Part shown: positions 17,601-24,006 of the stretch, piece by piece
Layout of the letters: each line of letters begins with the position of its first letter
How positions within the stretch are numbered: the stretch's first letter is position 1
IMG/VR virus record: IMGVR_UViG_3300008120_000245
Coordinates: 1 to 36,322 of that record
Direction: 5' to 3' (one strand)
Source of the DNA: a virus
Length of the DNA: 36,322 nt
Notes under the pieces: generated by a model
The model's database searches: none
Seen by the model: only the letters and a program-made list of their open reading frames with translations
What the model was told of the DNA's origin: nothing
Translations under genes and position numbers: made by a program

Positions 17601-19301
17601 TTCTTTACTGTTTGTGCTAAACGCTGCATTTAATCCTTGAAAAATTCCAACGAATACTCCGATTACCATACCGGCAGTACCTAATGCGCTTGCAAAACCC
17701 ATAAGGCGTGTAGCAGCAGCGGTAGCAGTAGCAGTTACTCCAGTAAATATAGTTCTAACAGTGCCTAATTTTTCAGTTTTTAGACTATCTACCATTTCTA
17801 CAAAAGCAGATCGAAAGCCTACTAAACTAGCTGTATCAGCAGCTTGGCTTACAATTTTGCTAGTAGAAGCACGGGCGCTTTGAGTATTTGCTGCAGCAAC
17901 TAATCGTCCTGGAGCACTGAGCTTGCTTAGTGGAGCATTTTCTTCTGCTTTTAATTTTGCTGCAACTACAAGATATTCTTTTTGTTCTAACTTTGCTGCT
18001 CGTATAGCGCTTGCAAGCTGTGTATATACATTAGTTTCTGTTTTTAAAGCCCTGCCAGCTTTTTCAATTCGCTGTATTTCTTTTTCAGTAATATCCTGAA
18101 TAGACTTTGTAGGAGATAAAATATCGGATATATCTTTACGAATACGTCCGCCACTAAGTGCACGAAGTTTTGCTTCTAGTTTATCAATTTTGTCTGACGA
18201 AGCATCAGCGGCAGCTTCTTGTTTTGCTAATATATCTGCTCTACGCTTTTCTAAAATCTCTCTGGCTTGTCCGATTTTTTCCCCAGTTAATTTGCTGGAC
18301 ATTTCGGCAGTTTTTCGTAATTCTTCTCTGTAATTAACAATATTAGGAATTGCTTGTTTTACAATCATTGCGCCAAGAGCAGCTATACCAGCAGTTAAAG
18401 CTGCAGGACTAGCACTTAGTATAGATACCAAAGGCCCTAGAGCTTTGTTTAGTACTTCTAGGACAGTTTGTGCTATATTTTTTAACGAAGCTAAAAGTTT
18501 GTCATAAGGATTAGTAGGTATATCTATTTCATTGAATTTGTCAATACCTTCTTTTAATACTGCATTAGCAAATGCTTGACGTTTTTCAAAGTCTGTTAAG
18601 CTATCTACACTTTTACCTACACTACGTGCGTAGTCTTCACTGGCCTTACCTACTTTTGTAAATAATCCCAATTCGTCTAATAATTCAGGTTCTAGTTTTG
18701 TAATACCGCGAGTTAAACGACTAACAGCGTCTGACATATTAACACCAAGAGCTTGTGAAGCTTTTTTGGCTACATCACCTAATTGTAAAAACTGCTTCTG
18801 AGTCATGCCGCTACTAATCGCTTTAGCAGTAGCTTCCATTGATTCGCGTAAACTAATTGCTCCACCACTGGCTTCTGTAAATCGCTTTGCTAATCCGCCC
18901 ATTGCAACACCACTTGCTGCACCTAACTGGTCTAATCCTTTGACCATGTTAGTGGTATCCATAGCATTACTTAAAGCACTAAAAGCCGCACTTACAGCAA
19001 ATACATTGGCTGCATAAGTAGCGTATAGACGAACTAATCCACCAAGACCTTGTGCTTGGTTTGCAAAGTCACGTCCGCTTGCTCCAGTAGATCCCATAGA
19101 TCCACGAGCACGACCATACTCTATGTTCTCAGTTGCACTAAAACTAGCCTTGAGAGCTTTTGCACCAGTTTTAGTGGTTTCAGCCATCTTCTGGGCTTTT
19201 TGTAATTCTTTGTTTAAACCTTTGACTTCGTCAGTACGCTGTTTGATACTGTTCGCTTGATCTTGTAGGCTTAAATTAATATTAACTTGATTTGATGCCA
19301 T
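14673..19301 (-). CDS. Tail tape measure protein
   Basis: A 1542-residue, largely alpha-helical protein with long coiled coils (residues ~1-60, 340-480, 790-1330) and a hydrophobic segment at ~525-560 (GFASALGTAGMVIGVFVGIFQ), typical of tape measure proteins that set tail length and enter the membrane during injection. The end is diagnostic: FKGMIDSMIEGLIRYEMQQQAM, KGGVYDAGL, SPTLFKFAKGTGLMGEAGPEA and IMPLKRDSNGNLGV match the lambda-type tape measure C-terminal domain. It has its own consensus promoter (19357-19385). At the roughly 1.5 Angstrom per residue usual for this family, the tail would be a long siphovirus tail. Confidence 0.93.
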   Translation of the reverse strand: MASNQVNINLSLQDQANSIKQRTDEVKGLNKELQKAQKMAETTKTGAKALKASFSATENIEYGRARGSMGSTGASGRDFANQAQGLGGLVRLYATYAANVFAVSAAFSALSNAMDTTNMVKGLDQLGAASGVAMGGLAKRFTEASGGAISLRESMEATAKAISSGMTQKQFLQLGDVAKKASQALGVNMSDAVSRLTRGITKLEPELLDELGLFTKVGKASEDYARSVGKSVDSLTDFEKRQAFANAVLKEGIDKFNEIDIPTNPYDKLLASLKNIAQTVLEVLNKALGPLVSILSASPAALTAGIAALGAMIVKQAIPNIVNYREELRKTAEMSSKLTGEKIGQAREILEKRRADILAKQEAAADASSDKIDKLEAKLRALSGGRIRKDISDILSPTKSIQDITEKEIQRIEKAGRALKTETNVYTQLASAIRAAKLEQKEYLVVAAKLKAEENAPLSKLSAPGRLVAAANTQSARASTSKIVSQAADTASLVGFRSAFVEMVDSLKTEKLGTVRTIFTGVTATATAAATRLMGFASALGTAGMVIGVFVGIFQGLNAAFSTNSKELEKFSQNLEYNSENVKSLTNTYSRYRASLSPDALIALSTSFTNLSDGINSTVKALDAADKAANGWDRFVDSLKGIFGQDLQSQFAKNISLQIAGGLKGIADPKLKKETEDKLRTILDVTDLTDESINKSLSSLSSKKVIKAGEDIASTFDVAAKAGAKTAGSLISVKDGFKGLEASYTELSNSLIQKDTLSNFGKDLATQGFNLQKAFEDPIATLATLQDVLSDISKMKLLSPESQALLEQNKAQYVDLINKAKEYEAQIKSSEANIVKLKEQAASRLNKAPINAKISAEQEKVSAAETGLSGIRKEMSDISKQFGGVAESSIVRGFALIEGGFTRSIAQAVIGSQKALLDMLPQTAETAKLGAKLENQKIDLQIQQITETQRLIKEMELGRLQSEKQFLEARRDEAIRESRGNAAALTTAAAPRLKEIEDRTKVLQSTNISRDIREGKLERSPETLRAMQQQQGTISQTTQLRQQQVMNTIGAEVKGLQSGFEAAKKKLDNDLKEIINNKEAELRGAEFSAKTLEDQQAVINKYIEQEDAIKRALNSLDSVKQSATSNLIVLEAQKVKYKDVADLAVKAVQTANEQVTASNQQFDAAKNTADQERARKDLLAVNLQTMGQMSQSLETQVNLNRILNETDSALVGIQKEILQTQAELGIITAENYRDQLITIEQMNRVKQRDIKLEQLQNNLIATRLDLAKQLLDPKNAGDIASINAKAEAASKAYLAEVDGVNKVFEAQEKSKALTESLTNRQVAYGEIFKKSFEGMADAVIEFTKTGKLNFKGMIDSMIEGLIRYEMQQQAMTLYSAARPGLMNFVASIFANPTGIGASPDGINVGNNLLVQAKGGVYDAGLTQFGKGGMFTNSIVSSPTLFKFAKGTGLMGEAGPEAIMPLKRDSNGNLGVRAGGGGGNVDVVVNNYSTAQAETRETVDSRGNRKIEVMIGDMTAGEIARNGSASQKAIRGTFGLQPQLIRR

Positions 19302-19356
19302 CTGTACTCCTCTTTAGGGTTGGTGGCTAAAACTTTTAATAGCTTGACTAGTGTAC

Positions 19357-19385
19357 ATTATAACATGCAACCACACTTTTGTCAA
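19357..19385 (-). promoter_or_regulatory. Perfect-consensus sigma70 promoter upstream of the tape measure
   Basis: On the minus strand TTGACA (19380-19385), a 17-base spacer and TATAAT (19357-19362) match consensus exactly. It sits between the chaperone terminator (19407-19435) and the tape measure start, so the tape measure and downstream tail genes can be transcribed independently of the head genes. Confidence 0.85.
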
Positions 19386-19404
19386 ACCAAAAAATTTTTA
19401 ACGT

Positions 19405-19435
19405 AAAAAAGCCCGCCAATTTTTAGTTAGCGGGC
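19405..19435 (-). terminator. Intrinsic terminator overlapping the end of the chaperone gene
   Basis: GCCCGC (19411-19416) pairs with GCGGGC (19430-19435), extended by flanking A/T pairs, with a 13-base loop. On the minus strand it is followed by six T residues (19405-19410). The loop contains the TAA stop (19423-19425) of the frameshift ORF, so translation to the end of that ORF could disturb hairpin formation. Confidence 0.85.
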
Positions 19436-19809
19436 TTTTCCATCTTTTTCTTATTATTGATTTCGTCTGATCTTACGTTATCAATCATACGTATTAGCAT
19501 GACAATAAACTTCTGTTCGAACGGTTCAATCTCTGTAGCTTCAAAAACATCTTTTACACCTATCAAAGACTTACCCAAGTAGTTACCATTCATAGTATCC
19601 CACTCGTCTCGTAACATTCGATAAGCATTAAATGCTTGTTGTACTTCTAATGGAAAGTCTTCAAATTCCACTGGGATCTCAGACTCTACAGGCTCTGAGC
19701 CCATCATTTCGCACATTTCAAAATATCCGTCTTTGGTCATGCCAACGCTCATATTTTGAATATAACTGACCAACTGCTGGTTTACTTGCTGGAGTTGGTC
19801 GTCGAAAAG
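19423..19809 (-). CDS. Tail assembly chaperone, frameshift extension (gpT-like part of GT)
   Basis: This frame is open from 19845 to the TAA at 19423-19425 and overlaps the end of the 19782-20201 gene. It has no credible ATG at its beginning; a TTG at 19771-19773 would give 116 residues. A -1 slip at GGGAAAC (19809-19815) leads directly into it, adding LFDDQLQQVNQQLVSYIQNMSVG... and about 128 residues, for a ~259-residue fusion. This matches the G/GT arrangement of lambda-like siphoviruses, where the long form chaperones the tape measure during tail assembly. The acidic middle and charged C-terminus (NNKKKMEKPAN) fit the family. The tape measure gene follows. Confidence 0.8.
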   Translation of the reverse strand, partial: LFDDQLQQVNQQLVSYIQNMSVGMTKDGYFEMCEMMGSEPVESEIPVEFEDFPLEVQQAFNAYRMLRDEWDTMNGNYLGKSLIGVKDVFEATEIEPFEQKFIVMLIRMIDNVRSDEINNKKKMEKPAN

Positions 19810-20201
19810 TTTCCCAGGTCTGATACCTGTTCGCTGATAAACCCATCAAAGTTACTGGAATTTTTCATTAGATACAACGCATTTTCAGGCGTATACTCTA
19901 GTTCATCATCCATGTTTTGGCCTTTTAAGTCAACTGGAGCTAATTGCTCAAGGTAACTTAATTTAAATCCTTTCCATCCTTTAACAGCATTTTCAACGTA
20001 TAGTTGCAAGAATAAATCTTCATTAAATTCTTCTGCTGCTTGACGGTTTTTGAAGCTTGTTTTAGTAGACTTCTTACGAATCGACAAAAGTGTTTCGCGA
20101 GATAAAAATGCCAAATCAACAACAAAACCAGGCATGCCAGGATATTCTACCTGTACTGATTTAGAAGGAACTAACAGTGTTTTTAAAGAGAGAGTAGTCA
20201 T
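19782..20201 (-). CDS. Tail assembly chaperone (gpG-like)
   Basis: A 139-residue protein (MTTLSLKTLLVPSKSVQVEYPGMPGFVVDLAFLSRE...) in the position between major tail protein and tape measure used by lambda gpG. Residues 129-131 (Leu-Gly-Asn) are encoded by the slippery sequence. Without slippage, translation ends 8 residues later at the TAA 19782-19784; with -1 slippage it continues into the downstream frame. The short form is expected to be the major product. A terminator hairpin just upstream (20216-20247) probably lowers its transcription relative to the major tail protein. Confidence 0.82.
   Translation of the reverse strand: MTTLSLKTLLVPSKSVQVEYPGMPGFVVDLAFLSRETLLSIRKKSTKTSFKNRQAAEEFNEDLFLQLYVENAVKGWKGFKLSYLEQLAPVDLKGQNMDDELEYTPENALYLMKNSSNFDGFISEQVSDLGNFSTTNSSK
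19809..19815 (-). other. Programmed -1 ribosomal frameshift site (G GGA AAC)
   Basis: The minus-strand heptamer GGGAAAC is in the required X XXY YYZ phase relative to the chaperone frame (CTG GGA AAC). Sliding back one base gives GGG AAA CTT and continues in the open downstream frame. Lambda uses the related GGGAAAG at the same place. Confidence 0.85.
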
Positions 20202-20215
20202 TTTATAATAAGTTT

Positions 20216-20247
20216 AAAAAGAGAGACTGGAGATCAACCCAGTCTCT
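20216..20247 (-). terminator. Terminator or attenuator between major tail protein and chaperone
   Basis: AGAGACTGG (20222-20230) and CCAGTCTCT (20239-20247) form a 9-bp stem with an 8-base loop. On the minus strand it is followed by CTTTTT. Placed after the abundant tail tube gene, it would reduce read-through to the chaperone, which is needed in smaller amounts. Confidence 0.8.
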
Positions 20248-20266
20248 ATAAAAATGCAGCAGTTAA

Positions 20267-21451
20267 TTAAACAGCTGCGTAATAAGAAACTTCGAGTTCG
20301 TTCTTAGCTTCAATGTCGTAAGCACCGCCTACAGCTGCACCTTGTGGGTTCAGAGTAATTGAAGTAGAAATAACTTGCTCAGAAGTAATTGTTGGAATTG
20401 TCAACATAGTTGTTGGCATTGCTAAGCTGATACGGTTTGGGTTGCTTGATCCACCTAAATCAACTGTTACAGCAAATTTGTTTTCTGTAGAGGTTGAGCT
20501 AGCAGTTAGCAAGTCGCTTAACAACTGAGCACTTTCATTTGTACCTGTCTTTAAATAAGCAGTTACAGTAGCAGAAATAGCGCGTGAACCAGTAAAGTAA
20601 GTAATAGGCTGATTAACCACACCCAAATTAGCAGGTGTAAGATATGTTAAATTATTATTGATAGTAATGCTACCACCAGTAATAGGCACAGTGTAAGTTT
20701 TAGCAGTCAGTCCGCCGAAAGACAGTGAAGCAAGACTCATTGTAGACAGCTTGTTAGCAATATACTTAGCGTCAGTATCTTTATTTTTAGCTACTCCACT
20801 CAATCCGCCGCTTAAAGCAACAGTACCAGCGCTTGGAGCAGCAATAGTTACAGAAGCTAATTGACGCATTGCGGTACCCTTACCAGCCCAAGTTATAGAA
20901 GCAATTGCATCTAAACCAAAGTCAATAGTAGCAGAATCAACAGCGCAGTTATCGATTGCATAAGCAACTGCTTCAAACACAATAATCAAACCAAAAGCTT
21001 GTAATTGGTGAGCGTTAGATTTATCAAAGTTAACTTTAGAAACAGGGGTAAGACCTGGGGTAGCAATCCATCCAGCACCTGCACCACCAATAAGTGTAGT
21101 TCCGGCCATGGCGTTCCATAACACTGACTCTTCGCAACCAATATAATCGTCAGCATCGGCAGCAACGTTAACTACAGTCCCTTCTTCAAACTTAGGGCGA
21201 ATATAAGTAGCAAAATTCCAATCAACTGGCTCTAAGCTAGTGTTGAAACTGCGTTGACCACGAACTGGTGCAGCACCTGCTTCGTTTAAGGTAACTGTTT
21301 CAGTACCTGTATTTTGTGAGAATGAGAACCCGTCTTGAACTTGAATCTCAAACGTATTTGTAGCGGTAAAACCTGTAGCGGCTACGCGATTACTTGTATC
21401 CAGATTAGTCGTGAAAAATACGCGACTATTGCGAATTAAATTTAATGCCAT
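20267..21451 (-). CDS. Major tail (tube) protein
   Basis: A 394-residue protein (MALNLIRNSRVFFTTNLDTSN..., FEIQVQDGFSFSQNTGTETVTLNEAG, RSFNTSLEPVDWNFATYIRP, ending ELEVSYYAAV) with the beta-rich composition and position expected of the tail tube subunit. The AGAAPVRGQRSFNTSLEP type of motif occurs in tube proteins of several environmental siphoviruses. It sits between the tail terminator gene and the tail chaperones, has an AAGGAAAG ribosome binding site, and is followed by a terminator, consistent with high expression. Confidence 0.82.
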   Translation of the reverse strand: MALNLIRNSRVFFTTNLDTSNRVAATGFTATNTFEIQVQDGFSFSQNTGTETVTLNEAGAAPVRGQRSFNTSLEPVDWNFATYIRPKFEEGTVVNVAADADDYIGCEESVLWNAMAGTTLIGGAGAGWIATPGLTPVSKVNFDKSNAHQLQAFGLIIVFEAVAYAIDNCAVDSATIDFGLDAIASITWAGKGTAMRQLASVTIAAPSAGTVALSGGLSGVAKNKDTDAKYIANKLSTMSLASLSFGGLTAKTYTVPITGGSITINNNLTYLTPANLGVVNQPITYFTGSRAISATVTAYLKTGTNESAQLLSDLLTASSTSTENKFAVTVDLGGSSNPNRISLAMPTTMLTIPTITSEQVISTSITLNPQGAAVGGAYDIEAKNELEVSYYAAV

Positions 21452-21535
21452 ACTCTTTCCTTTATGATTTTTTGGAAATATTTAAGCACTATGACTAGAT
21501 ATTTATCTGTTGTCGTACTTGTATAAATCCGAGAG

Positions 21536-21976
21536 TTATACTAATGCGTAGCGCACTTGTAAATTGAGTTCACCGACACCATAAGGAGCTAACAGCCCTT
21601 CGTCAGTAGTTATTGACTGAATTAATATTTCAGTCGTTGAAAGGTTATTAGTAATATCATATACTAATACACGATTATTGTTGATTACAGTTTCGAGATC
21701 ATTTATTACATCTTCTAACTGCTGCTGGGCTTCATTTTCGCTACGTACGTATACTTTGACACTAATGTTTAAAAAGCACCAAATAAAATCAGCTGGATGG
21801 TATTCGCGTACTTCTGTGCCTGCTGTAAGATATACGCAAGGAAAGTCTTGAACTTCGTCCCAGAATTTAAGTTTAGGATAACTGTTCTCAAATAGATCGG
21901 AACTATAAGGTGGATTACCGTCTATTACTTTAAATTTTTCAGCCAGGGCTGTTACAATACTAATTCTTTTTGTCAT
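21536..21976 (-). CDS. Tail terminator/completion protein (gpU-like)
   Basis: A 146-residue protein (MTKRISIVTALAEKFKVIDGNPPYSSDLF...PCVYLTAGTEVREY..., FLNISVKVYVRSENEAQQQLEDVINDLETVI..., APYGVGELNLQVRYAL). The alpha/beta arrangement with a helical Glu/Gln segment and a closing beta strand is that of tail terminator proteins, which cap the tail tube and bind the head neck. It lies immediately before the major tail protein gene and overlaps the upstream gene by four bases (ATGA at 21973-21976). Confidence 0.72.
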   Translation of the reverse strand: MTKRISIVTALAEKFKVIDGNPPYSSDLFENSYPKLKFWDEVQDFPCVYLTAGTEVREYHPADFIWCFLNISVKVYVRSENEAQQQLEDVINDLETVINNNRVLVYDITNNLSTTEILIQSITTDEGLLAPYGVGELNLQVRYALV

Positions 21977-23355
21977 AATGGCACCGCCCTTAACCTATTA
22001 GTTACTACTTGTTCCGCAATTTGTCTAATGGATTTAGCGATTAGTAGTTTAGGGTCTCTGCTTGCAGGTATTGCTTGACGTCCGCCTGCGCTAAATGTTG
22101 CGTATGGGTTTTTCATGTACGAGTAAAAAGCCGTAATCATTCCTGCTTTGCTCATAGATAGTTGTTCTACTTTAACAGTACTGGCAAATCTACCTGTACG
22201 ATAATTTAAAACGTTACGACTATTACCATCGCCCATGTTTGCACTAATTACATCTTGTAACTGACTATTAATCAGTACAGCTAGATTAATTAGGTTTGCA
22301 CTTGGTGGAGGTTTAGTAATAGCACCAGGCTTAGCTACCTTAGAAACTATCTTAGTAGCAGTTTCAACGCCTTTATTTGCATTTATCTGTTGTTTTTTAG
22401 ATTTGCCTTTATTAGCTGTATGTTTAGCTAATTTAACCTTGCCAGTTTTTAATACGCTTACTAAGGCTTGTTCAATATCTTGGGCAATAGTATTAGAGCC
22501 TTCAATGTTTTGCATTAAAAACCTATCTCTGATTGCCTTATTAGCTAGCAGAGCGATTTTTCTTTTTACATCCGCATATATGCGCTTTTCTTGGTCAGAA
22601 AACTGCTGATTTATGTCAGAGGTATGTAGTGTTACAACAACAAAAAGGTCGCCTAATGTCTTTTCGCCTGCTTCTATTACTTGTGGAGCGTTATTTTTAA
22701 AACTATATTCTATGTCTGCTTGTAAAGCATATAATTTATTTAAAGCATCTGTAGCATATTTAGCTACAGGGCTACCAGTTATCTCACCATATTCAATCAA
22801 ACCATATAGCTTATAGGCTAAGGGAGAAACTGCTACAGGTGCTAATTCGCCTTGAGTTGCTGCATGTCCGATATCTACTTTGGTGATAAGTTTAGTTTTT
22901 ACATCTCCTGTAGGGATGCCTTTTCTATTTAAGACTTCAGTTTCTTCTTTGCGTAATCCAAATATACTGTCCACTAATCGAGGATCTTTAGAAATTTTAT
23001 CAGTTATAAAGGTTCTAATAGGTCCTACTGACTTAGCAATTAAAAACTGTCTTTCTGGTCCACCATTAATATATACTAAATAAGGTTTAGATCCTTGAAA
23101 ATACCCTCTGGGTACTGCTTCTATAGAAGTATAAGATCTAGGAACTTTTTCTTGTATTATCTTTAGCAATGTAGCATGAAATATTTTAAAATCTTCTACA
23201 CTGTCTTTGTTATTAAGCAACAAGCTCTTATAACTTATATCTAATATAGTAGGTCGTTTATCTAGTACTTCACGAGTATCTTCTTCTAGCAAGGCTCTTA
23301 TTTGAGGATCTAGACTATTTATTAAATCATCTAAACTTACTTGCTTTGCTGCCAT
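21973..23355 (-). CDS. Neck/head-tail joining structural protein (putative)
   Basis: A 460-residue protein between the gp6-like connector and the tail terminator, where HK97-like phages encode small neck proteins. It is much longer than a usual gp10-type neck protein (~120 residues). The C-terminal ~120 residues (NLAVLINSQLQDVISANMGD, VLNYRTGRFASTVKVEQLSM, ITAFYSYMKNPYATFSAGG, then IRQIAEQVVTNRL) look like such a domain. The N-terminal ~330 residues are a Lys-rich helical extension with a Lys/Ser-rich linker near 320-350. Its start overlaps the upstream stop (TAATG). The extension's function is unknown. Confidence 0.6.
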   Translation of the reverse strand: MAAKQVSLDDLINSLDPQIRALLEEDTREVLDKRPTILDISYKSLLLNNKDSVEDFKIFHATLLKIIQEKVPRSYTSIEAVPRGYFQGSKPYLVYINGGPERQFLIAKSVGPIRTFITDKISKDPRLVDSIFGLRKEETEVLNRKGIPTGDVKTKLITKVDIGHAATQGELAPVAVSPLAYKLYGLIEYGEITGSPVAKYATDALNKLYALQADIEYSFKNNAPQVIEAGEKTLGDLFVVVTLHTSDINQQFSDQEKRIYADVKRKIALLANKAIRDRFLMQNIEGSNTIAQDIEQALVSVLKTGKVKLAKHTANKGKSKKQQINANKGVETATKIVSKVAKPGAITKPPPSANLINLAVLINSQLQDVISANMGDGNSRNVLNYRTGRFASTVKVEQLSMSKAGMITAFYSYMKNPYATFSAGGRQAIPASRDPKLLIAKSIRQIAEQVVTNRLRAVPL

Positions 23356-23921
23356 TATGTAAAGTCCGCCACGTACTGATCTAAAACACGCTTAATTGTA
23401 GCGGGCAAATTAGTTGACGCAACGTAATTAATTTGCGTAGTGTTAGGGTTTAAGTCACGGCTACTGTGGACAGCACCATTGTTGCGCGAGTAGTATTCAA
23501 TTAAATCTAATACTGCTAGTTTTAAGTCGCCAGGAATAGGATCGTATCCTCCAAAATAACTTACTTTGTATCCGTTAATTACTTCAGGAAATACAGGTGT
23601 ATTAATACTTACAATTGAGTCACCTTTTTGAACCCAATCAATAAATTTTACTAAGTTTGTATATGTTTTGCCATAGTCTGCGCTATAGCCTACTGAACTA
23701 ATACTTACAACAGGAGTTTCTTTTAGCAAGATCTCTTTAAATCCACCATCAAAAACTTCAACCTTAATGTCGCTGATATGATCTACAAAGGTACGACGGC
23801 AATATGATTTTACCAAGTCGCTGGCTTTGGGTATTAAAAAATCAATTTCTGCATCTGAATTTGTGCTGGTAATTCCCATGTAAGTTTTGTATTCAGCTTT
23901 TGTTACTAAATCTGTTGCCAT
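23355..23921 (-). CDS. Head-tail connector protein (HK97 gp6-like)
   Basis: The open frame extends up to 23993, but the ATG at 23919-23921 has GAGG six bases upstream and begins MATDLVTKAEYKTYMGI, the usual beginning of gp6-like connectors; the upstream extension lies in hairpin sequence. The 188-residue product (DAEIDFLIPKASDLVKSYCRRTF..., KLAVLDLIEYYSRN) is helical with an inserted beta domain (VEVFDGG, VVSISSVGYS), as expected for the dodecameric adaptor that docks on the portal. It follows the capsid gene. Confidence 0.83.
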   Translation of the reverse strand: MATDLVTKAEYKTYMGITSTNSDAEIDFLIPKASDLVKSYCRRTFVDHISDIKVEVFDGGFKEILLKETPVVSISSVGYSADYGKTYTNLVKFIDWVQKGDSIVSINTPVFPEVINGYKVSYFGGYDPIPGDLKLAVLDLIEYYSRNNGAVHSSRDLNPNTTQINYVASTNLPATIKRVLDQYVADFT

Positions 23922-23932
23922 AAATACCTCAC

Positions 23933-23969
23933 TTGTTTTATAAAGGCACAGTATACCTTTATAAAACAA
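23933..23969 (-). promoter_or_regulatory. 14-bp inverted repeat in the connector leader
   Basis: TTGTTTTATAAAGG (23933-23946) and CCTTTATAAAACAA (23956-23969) are perfect complements with a 9-base loop. One arm overlaps the adjacent terminator stem by three bases, and the other ends just before the connector's GAGG ribosome binding site. It could be an alternative fold to the terminator or an mRNA end-protecting structure. Confidence 0.6.
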
Positions 23970-23986
23970 GACCCCGAAGGGTCTTG
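23963..23986 (-). terminator. Intrinsic terminator after the capsid gene
   Basis: On the minus strand CAAGACCC and GGGTCTTG form an 8-bp stem capped by a TTCG tetraloop and followed by TTTT, a textbook intrinsic terminator. It lies 20 bases after the capsid stop and probably reduces transcription of the low-copy connector genes. Confidence 0.85.
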
Positions 23987-24006
23987 TTAACAATTACACT
24001 AGCAGA

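Noticed and set aside
23922-23993. N-terminal extension of the connector ORF (MLTRPFGVLFYKG...)
   Set aside because: It lies in terminator and hairpin sequence; the ATG at 23921 has a ribosome site and gives the family's usual start.
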